A stretch of 21,273 nucleotides of DNA from Candidatus Bipolaricaulis sp. (GCA_020062805.1 JAGUVP010000204.1:1-21273), one strand, 5' to 3'. Counted from the stretch's first letter, positions 7,600 to 15,786 are shown. Made by a program: numbers and translations. The notes: a model not told the origin generated them from the letters alone.

Positions 7600-7884
7600 C
7601 CTTAGTTGAACTTGAAGGAGTTGAGTAGTGCTGTACGGATGAAACGGGCTAGCTCTACATCCATGTGATCATGGTGCAGTGCCTTCCTGTGCAGTTGGCT
7701 CAGGCACTTCTGGCACGTGTTGGCTTCGCTCCTGCCAGATCGGGTAGGGTGCGCGAATGTTGAGCAGCCTCTTTGCCCGTCATGACCGGTGTTTCTGCCT
7801 GGTGCATCAGCTGCTGGACTTACCGGTAGTCCACCTCCGGCAGACGTTGGCCGAGGGCAGATGCACATTGGGCACACTCGTGGC
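7600..7884 (+). other. Gap without a convincing gene
   Basis: A 91-codon minus-strand open frame (7877-7602) covers this stretch, but it has no Shine-Dalgarno and its start abuts the repeat. Its last 40 codons look mildly protein-like (CQKCLSQLHRKAL, ELARFIRTALLNSF), so a decayed gene end is possible. Confidence 0.25.
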
Positions 7885-7984
7885 AGAGCGCGTCATGGCG
7901 TGGCCACGAGAAGGGGACGGATCTCCTCGACCCAAGGCCAAGGCGAAGTTCCAAGCTCATCCACTCGGGTGCGCTTGCGCTGTT
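7885..7984 (+). repeat. Dispersed tRNA-Arg-linked repeat, copy 2
   Basis: Aligns without gaps to 12463-12562 over 100 nt, with 14 differences counted by eye. It includes a conserved GAGAAGGGGACGGATCTCC block on the left and CGCTTGCGCTGTT on the right. Unlike the 12.5-kb copy, the similarity stops just after the core. Confidence 0.8.
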
Positions 7985-8275
7985 AGGGTCGTCATTAGCG
8001 TCACTTCGCGGCCGTCACAGGCACCAGCTTGCCGGGGGAGGGACCCGCGGTGTCAGGCATGCCGTCTCGCCTGTCCCCCTCTCTCCAACGATCCGGATCC
8101 GGAGTCTGCCTCCGGACCTCTCTCAGGCGGCTGGGTCATACGCATTGAATGTCCCTTCCTAGACCGGGTTTCCAAGGGACTCCGTGGCCCTGGTCGTGCA
8201 GGTGATGCCCCTGACAACTCCGTCCTCGCCAACCGAAGCCTACGCGGCGCTGGTGTTCCCATCCTGGCCGCGGCA
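7985..8275 (+). other. Leader region of the secreted paralog, no gene seen
   Basis: No open frame here has a ribosome binding site. The only regulatory sign is the -10 box at its right end (8279-8284). Confidence 0.4.
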
Positions 8276-8284
8276 TGCTACAAT
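8276..8284 (+). promoter_or_regulatory. Extended -10 promoter element of the 480-aa secreted protein
   Basis: TGC followed by TACAAT (8279-8284) forms an extended -10 box about 20 bp before the start codon. The -35 region is poor (TTCCCA 17 bp upstream), which is common with extended -10 promoters. Confidence 0.5.
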
Positions 8285-8306
8285 CCTTCCGATCAGGAGG
8301 TGGGAC

Positions 8307-9749
8307 ATGCGAACCTACCGCATATGGCTGGTTCTCCTCGGGACCGCGCTGATCGTCGGCGAGGTCGTACCGGGCGTCTACGCCCAGCAAGGATTGCCGG
8401 ACGAGATCGGTGACGTCGGTTCCTTCACGGCGGCTCTCGGGCAGGACGGGTTCACCGTCCAAGAGGGCACGATGGGGGTCATCCCGATCATCGACCTCTA
8501 CAACATGGGTCTTCTTCCGAGCTGCTACGGCAATAACCCGAGCACGCCATACGTAATGTGCTTCGTGCCGCCGCCTCCGGGCCAGTCGGCAGTGGCCGAG
8601 AATCCGCAGGATGCCGATACACTGGATGGGCAAACGCTGATTCAGTATCGACTGCGACCGGACGAGGCGATTGTGATGATCGGACGAACGCCGCCCACGT
8701 GCAGCTACTTCAGCTACCGGAGCTACATGTACGATCGGTTCTCCGCGATCAAGGGAGGTCGCGAGCGGATCTTCGCCAGCCTCGGCGACACCCTGAACCT
8801 GCTGACAATCAAGACGAGCGGGACGCCGGACGGACAGGTCGGAGATCCGTTTGGTGAGATGACCATCATCATCGTCACGGCGGACCGCGGCATCGACCAG
8901 CGAGTCAGGGCCGCGGCCGCGGCGGGTGGTTTCTCTCCCTCGATCATCAACACCGACATCATCCCATCTGCGCTCGTCACCATGGGGCTCGATGCAAACG
9001 CGGACAAGTTCCTCATCCTCTTGCGCCTCGCGTTCTTCCAGGACCGGCAGGCCGGAGCGGTGTTCATGGCCCATCCTCCCATGCGGGTCTTCCGGCTGAC
9101 GCCGACAGAGCCGACGGTGCTCGATCCGTACGATACCCCTGATCTCCGGGTTCGCGGTACGGGGGATACGTCCGAGTTTGACCTTCTCGGTGCTTTGGAG
9201 GAGCTGCGACAGGCCATCCTTGCCCGGCACGGCTCAGCCAACGCTACCGAGCTCACGACGAGCGTCTGGCTCTACGAAGGGTTCGACGCGATCCAGCGCG
9301 GGGTTGACGTGATCGGCGAGAACCGTGACACGGTCTACTTGAGGTCGGAGGACTTCACCCTCGCCAACGCCCCCGACGAGTTCCTGATCATCTACGGCGT
9401 CAACCACGAAGCGACGGGCAAGGTGATCTACTCCAACTTCGGCGTGTACGGGGCGGGAGCCCTGAACGGCGTTGGCGCTGTGAGCAACGCCGAGTTCGCT
9501 GGAACAGCAGAGGCGTACCTCCCAGGACACCCGGCGGCGAAGTACCTCTACGTGTGGAAGGTCAGCCGTTGCTGCGACGGCGAGCCGAACTGCCTCACCG
9601 TGCCGTGGGCCGTGAAAGCCTACGGAATCGATCTCGACCGGGCCGGTTTCGTTGCCTTCCGTGCTTATGTCGAGCCTGAAACGAAGGTCGGGCCAAGCTG
9701 GTCTGAGATCGTCTATGATCGGGTGATCAAGTTCAGCGCGCCGGAGTAA
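8307..9749 (+). CDS. Secreted protein of unknown family, paralog A (480 aa)
   Basis: The ATG at 8307 is chosen because AGGAGG (8295-8300) precedes it and the protein then starts with a clean Sec signal peptide ending near VYA-QQG (residue 26). The mature part shares a series of ordered motifs with the 608-aa protein encoded at 10257-12083. In order they are DGFTVQEG (47-54), GLLPSCYGNNPSTPY, PPGQ, the YFSYRSY block after IGRTPPTC, GDTLNLLTIKT, a TADRGIDQRVR helix, NTDIIPSALV, LRVRGTGDT, LRQAILARHG, IIYGVNHEATGK, and YLPGHPAAKYLYVWKVSR followed by two Cys, then EIVYD. I do not recognise the family. Conserved Cys pairs suggest disulfides outside the cytoplasm, and the conserved NHEATGK and YFSY blocks could be a ligand or active site. 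Confidence 0.85.
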   Translation: MRTYRIWLVLLGTALIVGEVVPGVYAQQGLPDEIGDVGSFTAALGQDGFTVQEGTMGVIPIIDLYNMGLLPSCYGNNPSTPYVMCFVPPPPGQSAVAENPQDADTLDGQTLIQYRLRPDEAIVMIGRTPPTCSYFSYRSYMYDRFSAIKGGRERIFASLGDTLNLLTIKTSGTPDGQVGDPFGEMTIIIVTADRGIDQRVRAAAAAGGFSPSIINTDIIPSALVTMGLDANADKFLILLRLAFFQDRQAGAVFMAHPPMRVFRLTPTEPTVLDPYDTPDLRVRGTGDTSEFDLLGALEELRQAILARHGSANATELTTSVWLYEGFDAIQRGVDVIGENRDTVYLRSEDFTLANAPDEFLIIYGVNHEATGKVIYSNFGVYGAGALNGVGAVSNAEFAGTAEAYLPGHPAAKYLYVWKVSRCCDGEPNCLTVPWAVKAYGIDLDRAGFVAFRAYVEPETKVGPSWSEIVYDRVIKFSAPE

Positions 9750-10227
9750 CCATGAGAGGGCAAGTCTTGCTGGGGTGCGCCCCGTCCCTGAACGGCAGCT
9801 CCGGGGGGGCGCCGTCAGGGCTGGATCCTGCAGTCCGGGGGACCAGCGATGGCGCACCGTCGCGACGCCTGATAGCCGTTGGCTGGTATGGCAGACCGGA
9901 AGTGAGGCGCAACTGGGCAGAGCGGCCTGGCCACCTTGAGGTGATCGCTTCCGCCAAGGGCACAGCGGTCAGAAGCTCATCTCGGCTATCCCTCGCTGCA
10001 CCCCCACGCGTCAACACTACTGCGAACCAGGACACCCTGGGCCTGCAGGAAGGAAACGCCTTGATGTGGGGTGCTTCCCTCTGTTGTGGCAGCAGGCACC
10101 CTTGCTGCGACACCACACCTTGCCGCGGCGTTGCATGAACCCTGTCGCGTAGCCTGTGCGGAACGCCTGACGGTGGCTCGCAATCACCGGATCGCTCGCC
10201 TTCGACTCCGTTCTCGCCGCTGTGCGG
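9750..10227 (+). other. Convergent intergenic region between the two paralogs, no gene seen
   Basis: About 480 bp of non-coding DNA. The long minus-strand frame here has no ribosome binding site and odd composition. A GCGCCCC/GGGGCGC inverted repeat (9777-9812, long loop) follows paralog A but lacks a T-tract. Confidence 0.4.
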
Positions 10228-10246
10228 GCTCTCCAGTTCGGAGAGC
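10228..10246 (-). terminator. Hairpin after paralog B
   Basis: Perfect 7-bp stem GCTCTCC/GGAGAGC with a 5-nt loop, 10 bp past the stop codon of the minus-strand gene. There is no following T-tract, so function as a terminator is uncertain. Confidence 0.3.
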
Positions 10247-10256
10247 GGACGCCGTT

Positions 10257-12083
10257 CTACGGCGTCGCTTCGGGCAGGGACCACATGGACAGGACTCTCA
10301 GCAGAACGTCGTGGCTGGCCTGCGTCTCATCGTTCGTGTAAGCACGCCCGCAGAGTGCGATGGTTGCGGTCAGTGGTTTTCGCATCTGGTCCCAAACCTC
10401 CGTCCCGTCTGACTGACGGCTGTAGCATGCCGAGAGATCGCCCTTCCCGGTCCGTACGGTCATCATCTCTCCGGTGCAGTCGCGGCTTGGGATGATCCCC
10501 CAGCGAACCTCCACACCGCCCTCGGGCCCGCGGAACGCCATCCCGTGGATCGTACCCTCGGCTTCCGTCGCCAGGCCCTCCGCCCTCCACGTCGGGGGAA
10601 CGCGGATGGCGAACCCTACGGTCTCGTTGATGCACGTCTGCCAGTCCATCGTGACCGGGCCCAGAGCAGGCGTGGACCCTGCCGAGCTGAACAGGATCGC
10701 TTGGTCGTAGAGGATCTCTCCGGGTGTCGGGCCGAGGCCCGTTGCCGCCTCTTGATACAAGCGCCAGACGAGCAGCAGGGCTGGCAGCTCGCTTAGGTCG
10801 ATCTTGGGACAATCCTCCATGGTGACCTCTAGGCAGTGCGGGTCCCCTTGGCAATCCCGGGCAATCTTCCACGCGTAGAGGAGGTGGGCCTCCGGGTGGT
10901 CCGGCAGGTAGTTCGCCGCGCTTCCAGCATACCGTCGGCTGTGATCGCCGGCGACGGCGGCCATGAGGCTGTCCTCATATACGGTCAGGCTGGCGTACGT
11001 TGCCTTTCCTGAGGCTTCGTGGTTCACGCCGTAGACGATGAGGAAGTCGTCCGGACCCTCGGGAAGTTTGAAGGTCGAGTCGGTCCGCATGTAGAGGCTG
11101 TCGCGTGTGGGACCGTACCCGTTGATCTCCTTCTGGAGACACTCGTACTCCTGACCGGGGGCGACCCCCGCGACCAGCTCGGTGGCTCGAAGACCGCTGT
11201 AGCGATCGAGGATCGCCTGTCGCAGGTCCCGCAGGGCAGGCGCCAGCGTCATCTCCGTCTCCCCCGTGCCTCGCACCCTAAGCGTCGGAAGCGGGAACGG
11301 ATCCGACACCACAGGGGCATCCAGCGTGACGCGCAACGCTAGTTGGGGTGTGCTCAAGTACGCCGACAGCGCGGCCTCCTGACCTGTCTGTGGCAGTGCG
11401 ACGCGATGAACGATCGCTAACTCGTCCGCTTTGGCCCCCAGGCCAAGCCTCGCGATGTCCACGGGAATGACGCCTGTGTTGACCATGCCGGCGGGATAGC
11501 CAACCGATGCCGCGGCTCCGCGTATGCGAGCATCGATGCTCTGATCGGCCGTGAAGACGATGATCACGTCCTGACCGAACAGGCCCTGATCCGGTTCTCG
11601 CGTTCTGACCGTGAGGTTGTTGATCGCATCGCCGATGTTCCCGAAGATGACCTTGCGCACGCTCTCGCGGTCGGAGTGTCGCGTCATGACATACGAGTCG
11701 TAGCTGAAGTACGTCACCGGGGGCGGCGTCTGGCCGATCAAGACGACGGCTTCGTTGGCTCCCAGCCGGAAGACCCATGGGAAAGAGCTGGGAGTGGTCT
11801 GCCCAGGCGCGTTCGGCAGCCGCACGACCTTGTAGGGGCCGATCGGGTTGAAGCCAAGACAGGTCGGAATCAGCCCGTGGCAGCACAGAGCGAGTACGTC
11901 AATGAGGACAACCTGGCCCTCCTGTACCGTGAATCCGTCTCGTTCCAGCGCGTCCTTGAGTTGCTGAGCGCTTCCCGCCGGAGCAGTGAGTCCAGCCGCT
12001 CTGGCGTAGGGCGCAGCTCCCAGAAGAGCGACAACGACAACCGCGATGCTCGCCATGCACGTACGGGTCCATCGAGTCTTCAT
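10257..12083 (-). CDS. Secreted protein of unknown family, paralog B with extra C-terminal domain (608 aa)
   Basis: The ATG at 12083 is preceded by AGGAGGG and gives a signal peptide ending near ARA-AGL (residue 29-30); the in-frame ATG at 12128 would add 15 unlikely residues. Residues 45-465 match paralog A motif for motif: DGFTVQEG (49-56), GLIPTCLGFNP, the YFSYDSY block, GDAINNLTVRT, FTADQSIDARIR, LRVRGTGET, LRQAILDRYS, IVYGVNHEASGK, YLPDHPEAHLLYAWKIAR. Residues 479-608 have no counterpart in A: CINETVGFAIRVPPTW opens like the PsbP/DUF1795-type fold seen in many secreted bacterial proteins, and the domain carries four further cysteines. The gene converges on paralog A. Function is unknown; the duplication and domain gain suggest diversification of a surface or periplasmic factor. 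Confidence 0.85.
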   Translation of the reverse strand: MKTRWTRTCMASIAVVVVALLGAAPYARAAGLTAPAGSAQQLKDALERDGFTVQEGQVVLIDVLALCCHGLIPTCLGFNPIGPYKVVRLPNAPGQTTPSSFPWVFRLGANEAVVLIGQTPPPVTYFSYDSYVMTRHSDRESVRKVIFGNIGDAINNLTVRTREPDQGLFGQDVIIVFTADQSIDARIRGAAASVGYPAGMVNTGVIPVDIARLGLGAKADELAIVHRVALPQTGQEAALSAYLSTPQLALRVTLDAPVVSDPFPLPTLRVRGTGETEMTLAPALRDLRQAILDRYSGLRATELVAGVAPGQEYECLQKEINGYGPTRDSLYMRTDSTFKLPEGPDDFLIVYGVNHEASGKATYASLTVYEDSLMAAVAGDHSRRYAGSAANYLPDHPEAHLLYAWKIARDCQGDPHCLEVTMEDCPKIDLSELPALLLVWRLYQEAATGLGPTPGEILYDQAILFSSAGSTPALGPVTMDWQTCINETVGFAIRVPPTWRAEGLATEAEGTIHGMAFRGPEGGVEVRWGIIPSRDCTGEMMTVRTGKGDLSACYSRQSDGTEVWDQMRKPLTATIALCGRAYTNDETQASHDVLLRVLSMWSLPEATP

Positions 12084-12167
12084 GAAGCCCTCCTCTTCTG
12101 CGGGAGCCGAGCCTCGCAGGCACCGCACGGACGACCCGTCTCCAATGGCTGGTCCACCCGCGAAGCT

Positions 12168-12197
12168 AGTCTAGCCCACTACCTCCCGCGAGGGCAA
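12168..12197 (-). promoter_or_regulatory. Promoter of paralog B
   Basis: On the minus strand, TTGCCC (12197-12192), an 18-bp spacer and TAGACT (12173-12168). Predicted transcript start near 12161, giving a leader of about 78 nt. Confidence 0.5.
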
Positions 12198-12462
12198 ACG
12201 CCGGCGTGAGCGTCCGTGTCTGAGGCGCAGAACGGCTTCCACGCCTGAGTCCCCAGTGGGTCGTGAGCCGGCCACCGGAGACCACAGGAGCCCGATGGGT
12301 TCCGAGGCTAGGCTAGTAGGGCATCGTCGCCAGAAAGGAGCCGAGGGACCTCCCGGCATTGAGGTCAGCATTGGCTGTTCGAACGCCACCCGCCTGCCGC
12401 CCGCTGCTGGCATCCCGGCCGACCACAGCCAGGCGTAGGTGGACGTCTCGCATACTCACTGT
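12198..12462 (+). other. Gap before repeat copy 3, no gene seen
   Basis: No supported coding frame. From about 12400 rightward the sequence weakly resembles 7820-7884, so the repeat may extend left beyond the boundary given. Confidence 0.3.
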
Positions 12463-12591
12463 AGAGCGTGTCACGGGGTGGCTACGAGAAGGGGACGGAT
12501 CTCCGCGGCTCGGGGCCAAGGGGAAGTTCCAAAGTCGTCCACTCGGGCGCGCTTGCGCTGTTCTGATCAGAGTTCTTGTTTGTGTCGCCGG
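12463..12591 (+). repeat. Dispersed tRNA-Arg-linked repeat, copy 3
   Basis: The longest copy. Its left 100 nt match 7885-7984, its middle matches 5856-5917, and its right 47 nt (12545-12591) match the tRNA-Arg(TCT) 3' end and flank at 4852-4898. It therefore links all the other copies. Confidence 0.8.
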
Positions 12592-12734
12592 GGCCCTCGC
12601 ACTACTCAGGTCAGGTGGTTCGACGGCGATCTCCTCTGGCGCGTAGCGCTTCCTCGACATCCTTGGCTGTTTGGTCCCAGATCCAAGCTATCAAGCTGGA
12701 CCTGTTTCGGGCAGGTCGGGGCACATTCCACCTA

Positions 12735-13050
12735 AGGGCGACGGGGGGCGATTACCTCTATCGGGGAGGGAGCTAGTTGGCAGGCCGATGGATGCGTTCA
12801 CGGTCTGGAGGAGAGCAAGGGCCCGGATGTCCGGCACCCGCGACGTGCAACATTCCCCCAGCATAAGGGCGGCCTGGCTGCCGCCCTTCAGCACCTACCA
12901 GTCATGGCCGAGCGGCAACGTGCCCAGGTTCACGCACATCCGCTCCGCGTCGAGGATCTCCAACAAACGCCGCGTCCGTGCAATCGCTCGATCCCCTCGA
13001 GCATGATTGCATTTGGAGCGCGATCCATGACCAGCCCAATCCTCGCCTCA
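12735..13050 (-). pseudogene. Decayed copy of the 3' end of the beta-helix gene
   Basis: Reading the minus strand, the frame containing GECCTSRVPDIRALALL, then TVNASIGLPTSS and finally PLGG parallels the C-terminus of the protein at 6068-7531 (GEYVTGQDGIALLAL, NVNA, PIGLLTSS, QIGG). The DNA agrees: CAGGCCGATGG at 12781 corresponds to 6128, and GTGCAACATTCCCC near 12846 corresponds to GTGACATATTCCCC near 6243, with about 60 bp missing in between. Upstream, NAIMLEGIERLHGR in another frame resembles SDVIIEQGLELNNAR, implying a frameshift; an in-frame stop also interrupts it. The downstream flank is collinear too, offset 6644-6653 bp. Boundaries are approximate. Confidence 0.55.
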
Positions 13051-13377
13051 CCTCCCAACAACGTGTCGCAAGTCTATTCCCAAGCCAGCAGAATGGCGCA
13101 GCACAGTGTTTGGGGCTGCCTGGGTCAAGCAGTATCTCTCGGTGTGCCAGGGACAACACCGCCGAGATCAGAGTACTCCCGGAATCTGCGCCTGTAGGCG
13201 CATGCCCGTCGAGTCACAGCGGCTGCTCGAGCTCCTCTCGCCCCACCAGCCTGGAAACGGCCAGAGGAGACCTGTCTCTTGCCGCGCGAAGCCGCGGCAG
13301 CCTGAGCACGGAGATACCGACCAGCCATGCCCCAGCCGCCGCGGCTGCGTTCTTGCTGCAATGTCAGGACAGCTTCA
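13051..13377 (+). other. Gap between the pseudogene and the vWA gene, no gene seen
   Basis: Open frames here lack ribosome binding sites, and I find no convincing similarity to the rest of the window. It may contain more of the decayed beta-helix copy, too degraded to align by eye. Confidence 0.35.
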
Positions 13378-15276
13378 CTACAGAACTAGCGCTCGGAAGG
13401 TGCCGTCCTTGTACTCCACTTCCACCCGGGTTTCCTTGTCGCTGAAGACCGCTGCCTCAACGGAGACCTTCCCAAGCGCGGTCTCGATCACCACCGTGTA
13501 CTGCCCAGCGCGCAGCGTCACGGCCGGGTCACCCACCACTCCAGCCGCCACAGCCTCTTCATCAGCGTCGTACACGCTGAACATGACCGGAGCCGCTAGC
13601 CGCAGCGCGGTCAGGAGCGCATCGGTGGATTCAGCACTGAAGTACGTTCCGCTTCCGGCAGCGGCGATGTCACGCAGCTGCTGCACAACCTCTGGCTCAT
13701 CTTCGACCGCGAGGCCGATGACGTCGATTCTGAGGTCGAGACCTGAGGTGGCCAGGGCACGAGCCGCCTGGACCGGCTGGCCGCCACACGTCTCCTCTCC
13801 ATCGCTCACGAGCAGGACCAGGGACGGCCCAGGGTGCCCGCCCAAGGCGTCAGCAGCCTGCTCCAGTGCGCCGCCGATCGGCGTGGCTCCGGTGGGCACG
13901 ATTGCCTCGATCTCTGTCAACAACCGCGTGCGGTCTAGTCGGCCGATCGGCACCACGAGCTCGATGCGGTCGCAGTTGTAGTACACGAGCAGCCCCACGT
14001 TCAGCTGGTCGGGCATCTCAGCGACCAGTTCGCGCAGCGCAGCCTTGGCGGCGTCCATCCGGACGACCCGGTCCTGGGGGCGCCCAAGCCACCACTCCAT
14101 GCTCTGGGATGCGTCAACGACCAGAAGTAGCGACTTCGGGGATGCCAGGAGTCCCGGGCCGGGGGTCACGCTGAGCGTACCGAGAGCTTCGCAGATCGCG
14201 ATCTCGTGAGACACGGTGTCGCTGAGTCCGTCGTTGTCGGTCACAACGAGGGTGACGGTGTAGGTTCCAGCGCGCCCAAACCCGGCGGTCGGGTGACGGT
14301 CGGTTGAGGTTGTGCCGTCTCTGAAGTCCCAACTCCACGAGACGATCTCGCCATCGGCATCCGTGGAGCAGTCCATGAGCTGGAACGGCTCCCCTTCCTT
14401 GGGGCAATCGGGCTCCCACGTGAAGCACGCCACAGGCGGGGCGTACACCCTGAGCGTGCCGGTTCGGTAGGTGATGTCGTAGTTGGTCAGGCCGATGCCC
14501 ACTGGAGAGCCGGCGACGATCACGATGGAGTAGGTGCCAGCTGCAGCGTCCGCAGGTGCCCCGTCGCTGGCCAGCGTCACGCGGGCCACCGAGTCGTCCC
14601 CCACCAGACCTTCCACGCTGAACTCGGTGCCCGTGAACTCGTACAGGCCGCCGTAGGTCTTGGTGGCGTCGGCGGCGGTGATGATCAGAGGTCTCCGGGT
14701 CACCTTGAGCGTGCCGTCTCGGTAGATGATGTCGTAGTTGGCCAGGCCGATGCCCGCCGCGCTGCTCGGCACGATGGCGTAGTCGCCAACGCTGGCGCGT
14801 GCAGGGGCCCCGTCGCTGACCAAGGCCACGCTGGTCACCGAGTCGTCCCCCACCAGACCTTCCACGCTGAACTCGGTGCCCGCAAACCCGTACAGGTCGC
14901 CGTAGGTCTTGGTGGCGGCGGTGGCAGCGATGATCAGCGGCCTCCGGCAGACCGTGATATCTCGGACCCGGGTTGAGGTAGCTCCGTCGTTGTCGGTCAC
15001 GGTGAGCGTGACGATGTAGGTCCCGACCCGCTCGTACTGGTGAACCGGCTCTGGATCGGTGGATGTGGTCCCGTCGCCGAAGTCCCAGTGCCACGAGACG
15101 ATTTCGCCGTCAGGATCAACGGAGCAGTTGATGAACCGAAACGCCTCCATCACCCTGGGGCAGACAGGACACCAGGTGAAACAAGCCTCTGGAGGGCAGT
15201 TCGTATTCCCGGCGAACCCGGATCCGACTGCAAGGAGCATGGCTAGAGCTAGGTAGAAGAGCGTTCTTCTCTTCAT
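13378..15276 (-). CDS. Secreted PKD-MBG-MBG-PKD-vWA protein
   Basis: A 632-aa surface or periplasmic protein. The ATG at 15276 has AAGGGGG just upstream and gives a signal peptide ending near GFA-GNT (residue 22-23). PKD1 spans about 30-110 (WDFGDGTTST at 64-73). Two tandem MBG-type modules occupy 112-193 and 194-278, each starting RRPLII and containing KTYG, TEFSVEGLVGDDS and a YDI.YR strand. PKD2 covers about 281-362 (WDFRDGTTST). The von Willebrand A domain covers about 383-560 with a complete MIDAS: DASQS (Asp388, Ser390, Ser392), Thr465 (TGATPIGG) and Asp492 (VSDGEE). The last 70 residues are beta-rich. Such architectures mediate metal-dependent adhesion or protein binding outside the cell; the partner is unknown. 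There is no visible cell-wall or membrane anchor, so it is probably secreted or bound by a partner. Confidence 0.9.
   Translation of the reverse strand: MKRRTLFYLALAMLLAVGSGFAGNTNCPPEACFTWCPVCPRVMEAFRFINCSVDPDGEIVSWHWDFGDGTTSTDPEPVHQYERVGTYIVTLTVTDNDGATSTRVRDITVCRRPLIIAATAATKTYGDLYGFAGTEFSVEGLVGDDSVTSVALVSDGAPARASVGDYAIVPSSAAGIGLANYDIIYRDGTLKVTRRPLIITAADATKTYGGLYEFTGTEFSVEGLVGDDSVARVTLASDGAPADAAAGTYSIVIVAGSPVGIGLTNYDITYRTGTLRVYAPPVACFTWEPDCPKEGEPFQLMDCSTDADGEIVSWSWDFRDGTTSTDRHPTAGFGRAGTYTVTLVVTDNDGLSDTVSHEIAICEALGTLSVTPGPGLLASPKSLLLVVDASQSMEWWLGRPQDRVVRMDAAKAALRELVAEMPDQLNVGLLVYYNCDRIELVVPIGRLDRTRLLTEIEAIVPTGATPIGGALEQAADALGGHPGPSLVLLVSDGEETCGGQPVQAARALATSGLDLRIDVIGLAVEDEPEVVQQLRDIAAAGSGTYFSAESTDALLTALRLAAPVMFSVYDADEEAVAAGVVGDPAVTLRAGQYTVVIETALGKVSVEAAVFSDKETRVEVEYKDGTFRALVL
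14443..14943 (-). repeat. Tandem MBG-module coding repeat (two units of about 250 bp)
   Basis: Units 14443-14697 and 14698-14943 encode the two MBG modules. They share long identical blocks at the DNA level, for example 47 identical bases starting at CACCGAGTCGTCCCC in both (near 14587 and 14836). Such DNA identity suggests recent duplication or gene conversion. Confidence 0.85.
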
Positions 15277-15310
15277 GATTCCCCCTTTGAACCGAAGTCT
15301 TGGTTGATCA

Positions 15311-15339
15311 AGGATAGTGGCCGTGTCTGGGCGCTGCAA
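15311..15339 (-). promoter_or_regulatory. Promoter of the PKD/vWA gene
   Basis: On the minus strand, TTGCAG (15339-15334), exactly 17 bp, then TATCCT (15316-15311). The transcript would start near 15304, about 28 nt before the ATG. Confidence 0.65.
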
Positions 15340-15631
15340 TGGTATGGGTGGTCACTGGTGGGTCAGGAAGGGTCTTGTGACGTGGACCCTGTCACGGAGT
15401 AAGATCATTATTGAGCTGGCGCAGGCTCGTGGGTTCCGCGTGCCTGTTGGAGGGGGGGTGCTCATCGGAGTGGATGCAGCCGAAGGCGGTTCTCCTGGGT
15501 TGTGGGTCGAGGTGAAGCGCCGGCTGTCTGCACTCGGGCACCAGAGGCGGTTGGGCGGTGCCACGGTTCTGCGGGTTGAGCGTTTTTCGAACCTGAAACT
15601 GACAAACCGACAACCGGCGAACCGCTGTGAT
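15340..15631 (+). other. Gap upstream of tRNA-His, no supported gene
   Basis: A plus-strand open frame starts at 15317 and runs through tRNA-His into the next tRNA. It has no ribosome binding site and is rejected. A GTGAC/GTCAC inverted repeat lies near 15376-15394. No clear tRNA promoter was found. Confidence 0.35.
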
Positions 15632-15708
15632 GGGGAGCGTAGCTCAGTTGGCAGAGCACCACGCTGTGGCCGTGGCGGTCGCGGGTTCAAGTCCCGTCGC
15701 TCCTCCCA
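15632..15708 (+). tRNA. tRNA-His(GTG)
   Basis: The extra G at position -1 (15632) pairs with discriminator C (15705), the hallmark of tRNA-His. The acceptor stem GGGAGCG (15633-15639) pairs with CGCTCCT (15698-15704, one G-T). The anticodon stem CCACG/CGTGG encloses loop CTGTGGC, giving anticodon GTG. CCA is encoded at 15706-15708. Confidence 0.97.
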
Positions 15709-15710
15709 GA

Positions 15711-15786
15711 AGGACAGTCGTAGGGCAGCAAGTCGCAGGTCGCGCAGGTTCGGACTTGCGACTTCCAGACTTGTGGCTGTGTTATC
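15711..15786 (+). repeat. tRNA-His/tRNA-Arg spacer, homologous to the spacer at 4709-4784
   Basis: Second copy of the tRNA spacer. Its right half GGACTTGCGACTTCCAGACT... matches the first copy almost base for base, while its left half has diverged. It nevertheless keeps a complement to the right half: AAGTCGCA with TGCGACTT, and GCAAGTC with GACTTGC. The retained pairing despite changed sequence hints at a structural role in the precursor. Confidence 0.75.

Noticed and set aside
7602..7877. Minus-strand 91-codon frame starting MCPMCICP
   Set aside because: No Shine-Dalgarno, and its start lies beside the dispersed repeat. Kept only as a possible decayed gene end.
4860..12600. Integrase or transposase for the repeats
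   Set aside because: I looked for tyrosine/serine recombinase and DDE-type motifs on both strands among the open frames and saw none.
13106..13981. Plus-strand 291-codon frame
   Set aside because: Antisense to the vWA coding region, Ser/Arg-rich, no ribosome binding site.
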